64,000 bases of DNA from Marinisporobacter sp. (GTDB taxonomy: Bacteria; Bacillota; Clostridia; Peptostreptococcales; Thermotaleaceae), in contig JAOARP010000017.1 of assembly GCA_025210525.1 (NCBI GenBank), positions 78,479-142,478 of the forward strand, given 5' to 3'. Below are positions 25,901 to 32,652 of this stretch, in pieces (within the stretch, counting starts at the first letter, position 1; every line of letters begins with the position of its first letter). Position numbers and translations under genes: made by a program. The notes below the pieces were generated by a model. The model was not told where the DNA came from and did not search any database. It saw only the letters and a program-made list of their open reading frames with translations.

Positions 25901-28085
25901 GAATGGAGCTGAAGTCGCAAGTGAAGAAGTAAAAGTTATTTCGTTGGATGTAGGAGAAAATATTATAAATATTGAAGTAATAGAAGAGAATGTTACTACA
26001 AAAGTTTATACCTTAAAAATAAAGAGAAAAGAAGAACTTATAGAAGAAACGAACGTATTTTTAAGGGATTTAAGGATTGAGGGACAAACCGTATCAGGTT
26101 TTGTATATAATCAATATCAATATGGATATCAAGTAGAAAATCAAATAAGTAGTATTAATATAGTAGCTAAATTAGCAGATAATACGGCAAGTGTAAAAAT
26201 CAATGAAAATGCAGTAGGAAGTGAAGAAATAGAAAATGTTTCATTAAATGTAGGGCAAAATATTATAAACATTAAAGTAATAGCAACAGATGGTACGACA
26301 AAAGTTTATACTATAAATGTATATAGAAAATCAGCATCATCTCATCATTCCAGTCATTCAAGTTTAAACAAAAAAGACCCAATACAGAAAACGATTAGTG
26401 AAAAGATAGAAAAAATGAATAATGAATTAAAGAAAATAATGAATGATTCTAAAAAATCAGATAAAGAACAAGGAAAAGAAATAAGGAAAATACTAATAGA
26501 TATGAAACGAACAATGAAAACAGTTAAAAATAAAAAAGAAGCAGAAAAAACCCTAAAACAGGCAAATAATACAATAAGTATCTTGTCTAAAATGATGAAA
26601 GAAATAGAAAATCAAGAAGAAAAAGAAAAAATATTAGATAGTATAAAAGATACTATTTATTATACCCAATATAGCATTACAAAAATAGAGGATAGCAAAA
26701 AGATAACGCAATTCACACAGGACAGTATTCGTAATGTAGGTAAAATATTGAAAGAAACAAATAGTAGTTGGCAAAAAGAAGAAGAATTAAAAAATACCTT
26801 GAAGGAAATGGTAGAAAGAGGGATTGTGAGAATAGGAAGAATCAAATTAGATCAAAAGGACTTTAAAGCAGCACAAAAAGCTGTACATGCGACTATTCAT
26901 ACAGAAGTTATAAAAAAAGAAATACAAAAAAGAAAGCAATGGATAGAGTCTATTAAAAATGAGATGAAAAAGGTTTCAGAGGAAATCGCAGAAGAAATGA
27001 AAACTAATTTTGTAGTAGACATTCCAAAACAAAGTGAAGATATTAAAAAAATCAAAGTGTCATTTTCACCAGAACTTCTAAAAGTAATAGAAGAAAACCA
27101 TATTGACAAATTGTCAGTTAAGATGAGGTATGTAGGGCTTTCAATAAATAAAGATACCTTTAGAGATTTAGGGGAGGAAATGATTACATTAGAGGAAGCG
27201 ATAGTAAATGCACCTAGTAGCCTTAAACAAATAGATTTGCTTAATGAATCCATCTTGAATTCAGATAATGAACTAGAAAGAATAGAAGGAATGCCAATTA
27301 TAGAAGTAACTGTGAGAAAGGGCAAAAAAGAAATACGAAAATTCAAGCAACCATTACTTTTAAGCTTTGAACTATCAAATATTTCCCTTACAGAAGAAGA
27401 GGTAGAAAATTTATCTGTATTTAGATTTAATGAAGAAATGAATAAGTGGAAATCAGTAGGTGGAAGATATGATCCAATAACCAATAGCTTAATTGTATAC
27501 CATATGAACTTTAGTAAATATACTGTGTTAAAGTCAAATAAGGCTTTTAGTGATGTAAAAGGACATACGCAGCAAAAGGAAATTAATATAATGTTAAAAA
27601 AAGGTATATTAGAAGATGAAGAAAAATTTTCGCCACAAAAAATATTAACTCGTGAAGAATTTGCTACTTGGGTTGCAAAGGGCTTTGGATTGGAAGAAAA
27701 GGAATTTGATCTTGCCTTTGAGGATATTGATAAGTTAAATCCACATTACAAAGAAATTGCAGCCACATTTACGCAAGGATTGATAACAGGAAAAAGTGAT
27801 AAAGTTTTTGATCCAAAGGGAAGTATAACAAAACAAGAAGCAGCTGTAGTTATATCCAAGGCTTTACAAAAATATGATAAAGAAAAAGTTCCAAAGGATA
27901 TAGAAAAATATATTGCTCAATTTGAAAATAAAGATGAAATTGCATCTTGGGCAAAAGAATCTATTGCAACAGTAGCAAGTAAAGGACTATCTATAGGAGA
28001 TGATAAGAATAAATATAATCCAAATGAGAAGATGACAAAAGGAGATGGAGCAGTACTTCTTTACAATATAAATAAACAATTATAA
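22917..28085 (+). CDS. Giant SLH-anchored surface protein with propeller-like and cadherin-like repeats
   Basis: A protein of about 1,722 residues, exported by a signal peptide (about 1-36). Residues 60-370 and 470-860 hold WxxKxDxxGxxxWxKTYGG-type repeats with TNDGGY(I/V) motifs, suggesting two beta-propellers. A cadherin-like beta-sandwich lies at about 372-460, and three more in tandem at about 862-1150 with DNA near-repeats of exactly 300 bases. A long lysine/glutamate-rich helical region follows, then a beta region. Three SLH-type modules at the C-terminus (AFSDVKGH, AFEDIDKLNPHYKEI, FENKDEIASWAKESI) should bind the cell wall polymer. An in-frame TTG at 22899 overlaps the ribosome site, so GTG 22917 is preferred. 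It is probably an adhesin or a structural S-layer component. A related protein begins at 62179. Confidence 0.88.
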   Translation: MKRKVKEILKNLCVSLLIISITICGFPISMIDKVYAEDENVSPEIALNESFEVLMGEAELAKLIDKTKDQWIAGIYQLQEANDGGYIANVLRCTIDPPDGQIDEKIIVKFDKDFKIEWYKSLMELGIDMSYICSGIKVLSDGYLLMGKNGAPEYWTLKLDENGMKTGEIQGLYQNPNYDSEFVCMIQTNDQGYFIIEKENSYANNTYAYKTIKLDENGENPSGFTFACSSEDQLYSSTQINDSSYIAVGKKNNNYWVVKFDTNGEKIWEKTYGGSGEDIARYIWKTNDGGSIIVGKTTSNDGDITGNDNNDAGWIIKIDEDGNSQWKRSLEIENLRNINLNSIYEADEGGYMLSLSGQDDDYKTQNRMIKLMSNKFLSNIKINGENIENFATDKMNYVVNAENNPTSIKVAGILADEASSMKIDGDLVENNEEKSIDLNEGKTSIAIEVATGGDTRTYTIIVYNYTAPKVQELKSIKTDDGSYIKAKIKQTSDGGYIALSQKQETGGTALRFVAIKLKEDFRKKWETVLDTDSEINYLDIQETEDGYICLGQSNDQHYKVKKLDRNGDLLWKDTYYKGSYDIPINLEQTSDGGYIIVGMTGNATSGNMDEWILKLASDGSQEWQKTFGGSEDDYATCVKQTSDGGYVIGGVTESSDGDISNQGEHDIWVIKTNPSGEKQWQKTYGGSGADTIYSIEGTQDGGYIVASATKSNNGDVSGNHGNQDCWIIKIGENGTLQWQKCFGGSGYDVAYFVEKTKDNGYVIGSATASNEIIGMGKEGDIWVFEIDEEGNVKWKRTLGFDVIEDQNFFSKTNDGGLLVSGEPANKDGNFFNNWAVKLGDDPPSSDNLLNDLKINGETVSGFVYNQYEYGYEVENQISSINIAAQLSDNKASMKMNGAVVTSEETKAISLNVGENTINIEVTAENGTTKIYTIKVKRKKEDIEETNVFLNDLSIEGETVSGFVYNQYEYEYEVENHINSINIVAQLSDHTASMKMNGAEVASEEVKVISLDVGENIINIEVIEENVTTKVYTLKIKRKEELIEETNVFLRDLRIEGQTVSGFVYNQYQYGYQVENQISSINIVAKLADNTASVKINENAVGSEEIENVSLNVGQNIINIKVIATDGTTKVYTINVYRKSASSHHSSHSSLNKKDPIQKTISEKIEKMNNELKKIMNDSKKSDKEQGKEIRKILIDMKRTMKTVKNKKEAEKTLKQANNTISILSKMMKEIENQEEKEKILDSIKDTIYYTQYSITKIEDSKKITQFTQDSIRNVGKILKETNSSWQKEEELKNTLKEMVERGIVRIGRIKLDQKDFKAAQKAVHATIHTEVIKKEIQKRKQWIESIKNEMKKVSEEIAEEMKTNFVVDIPKQSEDIKKIKVSFSPELLKVIEENHIDKLSVKMRYVGLSINKDTFRDLGEEMITLEEAIVNAPSSLKQIDLLNESILNSDNELERIEGMPIIEVTVRKGKKEIRKFKQPLLLSFELSNISLTEEEVENLSVFRFNEEMNKWKSVGGRYDPITNSLIVYHMNFSKYTVLKSNKAFSDVKGHTQQKEINIMLKKGILEDEEKFSPQKILTREEFATWVAKGFGLEEKEFDLAFEDIDKLNPHYKEIAATFTQGLITGKSDKVFDPKGSITKQEAAVVISKALQKYDKEKVPKDIEKYIAQFENKDEIASWAKESIATVASKGLSIGDDKNKYNPNEKMTKGDGAVLLYNINKQL
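25456..26340 (+). repeat. Three tandem 300-base coding repeats (cadherin-like modules)
   Basis: The landmark GTATCAGG recurs at 25491, 25791 and 26091, a period of exactly 300 bases (100 residues). Units are about 25456-25755, 25756-26055 and 26056-26340. The first two are very similar and the third more diverged, suggesting recent duplication or gene conversion. They are within the coding sequence and carry no CRISPR-like spacers. Confidence 0.9.
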
Positions 28086-28148
28086 AGCTAAAGTGAAATG
28101 ATACGAATATTATAAGTATTTAAAATTATCCCTAAATATTAGATTGTG

Positions 28149-28177
28149 TTGACTTTTTCAAATGAGAATGTTAATAT
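28149..28177 (+). promoter_or_regulatory. SigA-type promoter of the purine permease
   Basis: TTGACT (28149-28154), a 17-base spacer and TAATAT (28172-28177). The predicted start is near 28184, about 15 bases before the riboswitch aptamer. Confidence 0.7.
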
Positions 28178-28200
28178 ACATAAAAATAAATAGGGAAAGA

Positions 28201-28265
28201 GCCATATAATTCTGATAATAGGGATCAGGAGTATCTACTAGAAACCGTAAATTTCTTGCTATGGT
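28201..28265 (+). ncRNA. Purine riboswitch aptamer (guanine type)
   Basis: It shows the conserved three-way junction of purine riboswitches: ATATAAT after P1, a P2 hairpin (TTCTGAT/ATCAGGA) with loop AATAGGG, the TATCTAC junction strand, a P3 hairpin with loop ACCGTAAAT, and the closing strand CTATGG. The loop GG and CC needed for the kissing contact are present. The specificity base that pairs with ligand is C (as in GACTATGG guanine switches), predicting guanine/hypoxanthine rather than adenine. It differs from textbook copies by G instead of A just before that C, and by a U-U pair at the base of P3. It precedes a purine permease. Confidence 0.92.
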
Positions 28266-28377
28266 AAATCGATAGATCAAGGAGTTACTTTAATATTTGT
28301 AGCATGTATAATTATATTTACAATCGTTCTGCAATATATATAAGTTTATAGATATGATTTATAGGCAGAGATAAATA

Positions 28378-28418
28378 CTGTCATCAGATTTACGCATAGT
28401 CTGATGGCAGATTTTTTT
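28378..28418 (+). terminator. Riboswitch-controlled terminator before the purine permease
   Basis: A perfect 11-pair stem (CTGTCATCAGA / TCTGATGGCAG, one G-U) with an 11-base loop and eight T, ending just before the AGGAGG site of the permease. It lies about 110 bases after the aptamer and is the likely expression platform for premature termination when guanine is plentiful. Confidence 0.88.
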
Positions 28419-28433
28419 TGAGGAGGAAAAGTA

Positions 28434-29819
28434 ATGGAAAGATTTTTCAAATTATCTGAAAATAAAACAGATGTAAAAACAGAAATATTAGCAGGATTTA
28501 CTACATTCATTACGATGGCATATGCGCTTTTGGTTATTCCAAACATATTGAAGGCTTCTGGGATGAATGCAGCAGGACTTAAAGGAGATGCAGCTTTAGG
28601 TTTATCTATTTTGGAGGACCCTGTTATTGCGTCTGCTTTTACAGGAACTTGTATCATTGCAGCAATTGGTACCTTGGTGATGTCTTTATATGCAAACCTT
28701 CCCTTTGCTGTAGCACCAGGAATAGGACTTACTGCATTTTTTTCATATAGTGTATGCTTAACACTAGGGTATACTTGGCAGCAAGGAATGGCTGCTGTAA
28801 TGATTTCTGGAATTTTATTTATTCTAATTACGGTTACATCTATACGAGAAAAAATAGTAAATTGTCTTCCGCAAAATATAAAGGTAGCAATTACTGCTGG
28901 AATTGGATTATTTATTGCGTTGATTGGTTTAAAGAGTGGAGGCATTGTTATTGCCAATCCTGGAACACTAGTAAGCTTTGGAAACTTTACAGATAAAAAT
29001 GTAATTCTCACAGTAATAGGAATTGTGATTATGGCAATTCTTATGGCAAGAGGTGTAAAGGGATCTATGCTCATATCTATTTTATTGACTACTGCTATAG
29101 GGATTCCGATGGGGATTACAAAGATTGAAGGATTAAAGCTTCTTAGTATGCCTCCATCTGTAGCACCTACATTTATGGCTATGGACTTTAAAGGACTATT
29201 ATCTCATGGGGGACAAGGAATCATTGGAGCCCTTACCAGTGTATTTATGGTTGTTTTAACCTTTAGTTTAGTAGATCTATTTGATACTATTGGTACATTA
29301 GTAGGAACAGCTCAAAGAGCGAATATGATTAGAAAAGATGGAAGCATTAGAGGGATGAAGAAGGCACTTTTAGCAGATGCTATTGCAACGACTTTTAGTT
29401 CTATGTTTGGTGGCGCGACTACTGCTACATATGTTGAATCAACTGCAGGAATTGCAGAAGGAGGAAGAACAGGATTAACTACATTAGTTGTAGGGGTTCT
29501 TTTTATTCTTTCATTATTCTTTGGAGGGGTTGTAGGGATTGTGCCTGCACAAGCAACTGCACCAGCACTTATTATTGTAGGAGTTTTAATGCTTGAATCC
29601 ATAAAAGAAGTGAATTTTACAGATTTTACAGAAGCTGTACCAGCATTTTTTACGATTGCTATGATGCCTTTTAGTTATAGTATTGCAAATGGTATTGCTG
29701 CAGGAATTATATTCTATCCTATTATGAAGGTGAGTGTAGGAAAATACAAAGAAGTCCATCCGATTATGTATGTACTTGCTGTATTGTTTGTTGTTAGATT
29801 CGTATTATTACCTCAATGA
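28434..29819 (+). CDS. pbuG: Guanine/hypoxanthine permease (NCS2/AzgA family)
   Basis: A 461-residue integral membrane protein with about 12-14 helices. The start (FFKLSENKTDVKTEILAGFTT FITMAYAL, split here) is typical of the AzgA/PbuG branch, as are VAPGIGLTAFF, ATTFSSMFGGATTATYVEST and DLFDTIGTLVG. It imports guanine and hypoxanthine by proton symport. The guanine-type riboswitch and terminator in its leader fit this substrate. A strong AGGAGG site precedes ATG 28434, and the gene is a single-gene unit. Confidence 0.93.
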   Translation: MERFFKLSENKTDVKTEILAGFTTFITMAYALLVIPNILKASGMNAAGLKGDAALGLSILEDPVIASAFTGTCIIAAIGTLVMSLYANLPFAVAPGIGLTAFFSYSVCLTLGYTWQQGMAAVMISGILFILITVTSIREKIVNCLPQNIKVAITAGIGLFIALIGLKSGGIVIANPGTLVSFGNFTDKNVILTVIGIVIMAILMARGVKGSMLISILLTTAIGIPMGITKIEGLKLLSMPPSVAPTFMAMDFKGLLSHGGQGIIGALTSVFMVVLTFSLVDLFDTIGTLVGTAQRANMIRKDGSIRGMKKALLADAIATTFSSMFGGATTATYVESTAGIAEGGRTGLTTLVVGVLFILSLFFGGVVGIVPAQATAPALIIVGVLMLESIKEVNFTDFTEAVPAFFTIAMMPFSYSIANGIAAGIIFYPIMKVSVGKYKEVHPIMYVLAVLFVVRFVLLPQ

Positions 29820-29924
29820 GAAAACTGATTTGTGAGTTTTTTAATATATTAAAGGTAATTATAAATAAGTACTTCGGTAGCCAATATGTTTACTCTAAAG
29901 AAGTAATATATATATAATATATAA

Positions 29925-29952
29925 TTGACAAAACAACAAAATGTGGTACAAT
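29925..29952 (+). promoter_or_regulatory. SigA-type promoter of the chemoreceptor gene
   Basis: TTGACA (29925-29930), a 16-base spacer, then TACAAT (29947-29952). The stretch TGGTA around the -10 and the surrounding A-rich spacer closely resemble the promoter at 41503, which drives another copy of the same leader. Confidence 0.8.
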
Positions 29953-29985
29953 TACAAATATCGACAAAAACGAATATATTTTATT

Positions 29986-30036
29986 CTGGTATGAATGATA
30001 GAAAACAAGGTTTTGTTAAGCTAGAGGTTAAGCCAG
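29986..30036 (+). ncRNA. Candidate riboswitch of new type, copy 1 (before chemoreceptor)
   Basis: 51 bases. Outer stem CTGG (29986-29989) with CCAG (30033-30036); strand ATGAATGATAGAA; hairpin AACAA-GGTT-TTGTT (30004-30017); strand AAGCTAGAGGTTAAG. The closing CCAG is also the first strand of the terminator at 30030, so the two folds exclude each other. Three other copies in this window share the same order of elements. I do not recognise the family. Confidence 0.7.
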
Positions 30037-30107
30037 TGCAGTTGGTTGTAATATTGTAGTTAATAAATTAACTACAATACTGCAACCAAATGTGCTGGCT
30101 TTTTTTT
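30030..30107 (+). terminator. Leader terminator of the chemoreceptor gene
   Basis: AAGCCAG (30030-30036) pairs with CTGGCTT (30095-30101), enclosing a very long inner hairpin (TTGGTTG...CAACCAA; GTAGTTAAT/ATTAACTAC), followed by eight T. Its 5' arm overlaps the 3' arm of the upstream 51-base fold. Confidence 0.88.
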
Positions 30108-30142
30108 GAAAAAATAAATTTATATTGAAAGAGGAGAACTAT

Positions 30143-31633
30143 ATGTTGTTATCTAAATTTAAAAATTCTATTGAAAATAAAATTTTAATGAGTTTAATAG
30201 GAGTGAGTATTGCACTGGCAATGATAATAATGACTATTTCAGGCTATATGATAAATCAAATGAAAGAAGAATCTATTAAGCAGTTAGATGTGAAGTTGAG
30301 AGAAGATCTTGACAGAATGGTAAGGTCTGAAGTTGAAATAGTAATAAGTCTGTTAGAGGGGATTTATCAGCAGGTGCAAACAGGAGAAATAACCTTAGAA
30401 GAAGGCAAAACAAAGGCAGCAAATTTAGTTAGAGAATTAAGGTATGGAAAAAATGAAAATGGATACTTTTGGATAGATCAAGCAGATGGAACCAATGTGG
30501 TTCTTCTTGGAAATAAAGAGGTTGAAGGAAAAAATAGAATGAAAGAACAAGATGCAAAGGAGAAGTATTTTATTCAAGAGATTATTAAAAATGCTAAAAA
30601 TTTTAAAGGAGGGTATACAAATTATTGGTTTCCGAAAAAAGGGCAAACAAACCCTTCACCGAAAAGGGGGTATAGCTTATATTTTGCTCCATTCGATTGG
30701 GTAGTAGGCACAGGAATTTATGTAGATGATATAGATGATATTGTTGCAAAAGAAAATAAAATGATGGAAAATTATAAACAAAATAGTATTTATATGATGT
30801 TGTTTTTTAGTGGTATAGGTTTAATAACGATGGCAGCTTTAGCACGTTTCTTAGGTAAAAAAATAACTTATCCGATTATGCAGCTCACATGTTTAATTGA
30901 CAGAACAGCAAAATTTGACTTAGTATATGATAAACAGTTTGAAGAGGTATTACAGAACACAGATGAAACAGGTGTAATGGCTAAACAGGTAGTAAATATG
31001 AGAAATGAATTGAGAGATATTATGACAAGTATTAAAGCGGAATCACAAAGGGTATCCACAAATTCGGCAGATATTTCTAAAAATACAAATGAAGTAACGC
31101 TTTCTATAGAGGAAGTGGCAAAAGCAGTAGAACAATTAGCAAATGGCGCCATGAATCAATCTGTAGAGGCAGGAAAAGGCTTTGCAGTTGTAGCAGAAGA
31201 AGTTAGAAAGCTGGCAGAAAAAACAGCTCAGTCAACACAGGAAATTGAAAATATTACTACACAAATTCAATGGGAAATTAAGAAAGTAAATCAAACAATG
31301 GATAAAAGTGAAGGGTCTATAGAAAAGGTAAATAAAGGAGTTATTCAAGTAGAGTATGTTTTTGATGAAAGTATAAAAGCTATGGAGCAGATTACAGAGC
31401 AATTAGGACAATTAATCAAAAATATTTATATAGTCAATCAGGAAAAAGAAGATGTTACAAATGCGATACAAAATATTACAGCTGTTATACAAGAAGCATG
31501 GGCATCTACTGACGAAGTTTCAGCATCAATAGAAGAACAAACGGCTAGTATAATAGAAGTAGCAGAAATGGGTGAAAATTTAAAGAGAATATCTAAACAG
31601 CTTGAAGAAAGAATTGATATTTTTAAAATGTAG
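30143..31633 (+). CDS. Methyl-accepting chemotaxis protein lacking the signalling tip
   Basis: A protein of about 496 residues. It has a membrane helix (about 12-34), a single-Cache (sCache_2) sensor (GKNENGYFWIDQADG, then APFDWVVGTGIYVDDI), a second helix (about 208-228), a HAMP-like linker and a shortened MCP signalling domain. Residues run from AVEQLANGAMNQS straight into VEAGKGFAVVAEEVRKLAEKT. The roughly 100 residues normally between them, including the hairpin tip (ISEQTNLLALNAAIEAARA), are missing in frame near base 31163-31175. That tip binds CheA and CheW, so this receptor may not signal normally. ATG 30143 follows GAGGAG; an in-frame TTG at 30125 is less likely. The gene is preceded by the candidate riboswitch and terminator. 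Confidence 0.88.
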   Translation: MLLSKFKNSIENKILMSLIGVSIALAMIIMTISGYMINQMKEESIKQLDVKLREDLDRMVRSEVEIVISLLEGIYQQVQTGEITLEEGKTKAANLVRELRYGKNENGYFWIDQADGTNVVLLGNKEVEGKNRMKEQDAKEKYFIQEIIKNAKNFKGGYTNYWFPKKGQTNPSPKRGYSLYFAPFDWVVGTGIYVDDIDDIVAKENKMMENYKQNSIYMMLFFSGIGLITMAALARFLGKKITYPIMQLTCLIDRTAKFDLVYDKQFEEVLQNTDETGVMAKQVVNMRNELRDIMTSIKAESQRVSTNSADISKNTNEVTLSIEEVAKAVEQLANGAMNQSVEAGKGFAVVAEEVRKLAEKTAQSTQEIENITTQIQWEIKKVNQTMDKSEGSIEKVNKGVIQVEYVFDESIKAMEQITEQLGQLIKNIYIVNQEKEDVTNAIQNITAVIQEAWASTDEVSASIEEQTASIIEVAEMGENLKRISKQLEERIDIFKM

Positions 31634-31688
31634 AAGTATTTTTCAGAAAAAAATACTAAATCTTAGTTATAAGAAGATGAAGATGTAT

Positions 31689-31720
31689 AAGTATCTCTTG
31701 AAAATAGAGATGCTTTTTTT
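31689..31720 (+). terminator. Intrinsic terminator after the chemoreceptor gene
   Basis: A 10-pair stem (AAGTATCTCT / AGAGATGCTT, one G-U) with a 7-base loop and seven T, about 55 bases past the stop. Confidence 0.85.
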
Positions 31721-31843
31721 GATTTATTTCTATTGAAATTTATATATTTATACAATAAACTATAATGAAAGGGTTATTGTACCTATAATATAGACATATT
31801 TTGGTGTTCATTTATAATATATGAAATTTCAAGGGGTGGTTCT

Positions 31844-32623
31844 ATGATAGATATACAAGGAATTATGAGTAATCTAAAGGTTTTATATGTAGAAGATGAA
31901 GAAATCACAAGAATGATTATGAAAAAAATGTTAAAGAAAAAGTGTGGAAAATTTTATATAGGAAAAGATGGACAAGAAGGAATGCAACTATATCATACAC
32001 ATAGACCACAGCTTATTATTACAGACCTTAGAATGCCCAATATGAATGGAATGGAAATGATTAAGAAAATTCGTGAGATTGACCAAGAATGCGGGATTAT
32101 TATTGTGACAGAAGTAGAGGATAAGCAGTATATTTTAGATAGTGTACATATAGGAATAGACCATTATCTTATCAAGCCTATAGATGAAGCCATGTTGATG
32201 GGTGCTTCTAATAGTGTGATAAAAAAGATTGTGGGAAGAATGAAAGAAAAAGAGATTAGTGATTTAGTATACACTAATAAGCAAGAAAAACAGAAACTAG
32301 AGGATTGTATAAAATTGGAAATTTCTCCATTTATAAAAGCAAAAACGGGAAAGGGTCCAAAAGATATTAAAGTATTTATTCAAGGAATGCAAGTAAGTAT
32401 AAAAGCCTCAGGAGTACTTACTATTTTTGAAGAAACCATGATACAAAATGAAGAAAATATTACCTTAGTAGATTACAATAGAAAAGTTTTTTATAAATCA
32501 CAAATGAGCGAAATAGAAAGGCTATTAGAAGAAATTTTAAATATGAGAGTATGTCTTTTGGAAATTTACACAAATGCTAGCTTGAATATAGACGAATTAC
32601 TTTTTCGGATGAATATAGAATAA
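31844..32623 (+). CDS. Response regulator fused to an MpsC/DUF2294-like domain
   Basis: 259 residues. The N-terminal CheY-like receiver (about 10-130) has D61 in IITDLRMPNMNG, acidic residues in YVEDEE, and YLIKPI. After a short linker the C-terminal part (about 150-255) matches the DUF2294 (MpsC-like) pattern: GKGPKDIKVFIQGMQVSI, SGVLTIFEETM, and a V-x-L-x-E-I-YTNAS strand. MpsC proteins are described as parts of a membrane-potential or bicarbonate system, but biochemical knowledge is thin. The receiver has no DNA-binding partner domain. It may act with a chemoreceptor or kinase nearby. It is flanked by terminators, so it is a single-gene unit. Confidence 0.8.
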   Translation: MIDIQGIMSNLKVLYVEDEEITRMIMKKMLKKKCGKFYIGKDGQEGMQLYHTHRPQLIITDLRMPNMNGMEMIKKIREIDQECGIIIVTEVEDKQYILDSVHIGIDHYLIKPIDEAMLMGASNSVIKKIVGRMKEKEISDLVYTNKQEKQKLEDCIKLEISPFIKAKTGKGPKDIKVFIQGMQVSIKASGVLTIFEETMIQNEENITLVDYNRKVFYKSQMSEIERLLEEILNMRVCLLEIYTNASLNIDELLFRMNIE

Positions 32624-32650
32624 CCAAGGATGTTACATCCTTGGTTATTT
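32619..32650. terminator. Hairpin between converging genes (response regulator and histidine kinase)
   Basis: A perfect 14-pair stem (AATAACCAAGGATG / CATCCTTGGTTATT) with a 3-base loop. T-rich flanks on both strands are weak, but position and strength suggest a bidirectional terminator. Confidence 0.75.
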
Positions 32651-32652
32651 AT

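Noticed and set aside
26897..27484. 195-codon minus-strand frame inside the giant SLH gene
   Set aside because: Antisense to a clearly coding, signal-peptide- and SLH-bearing gene; no ribosome site or recognisable domain.
28346..29074. 242-codon minus-strand frame opposite the purine permease
   Set aside because: Overlaps the riboswitch terminator and a clear NCS2 permease; hydrophobic antisense shadow.
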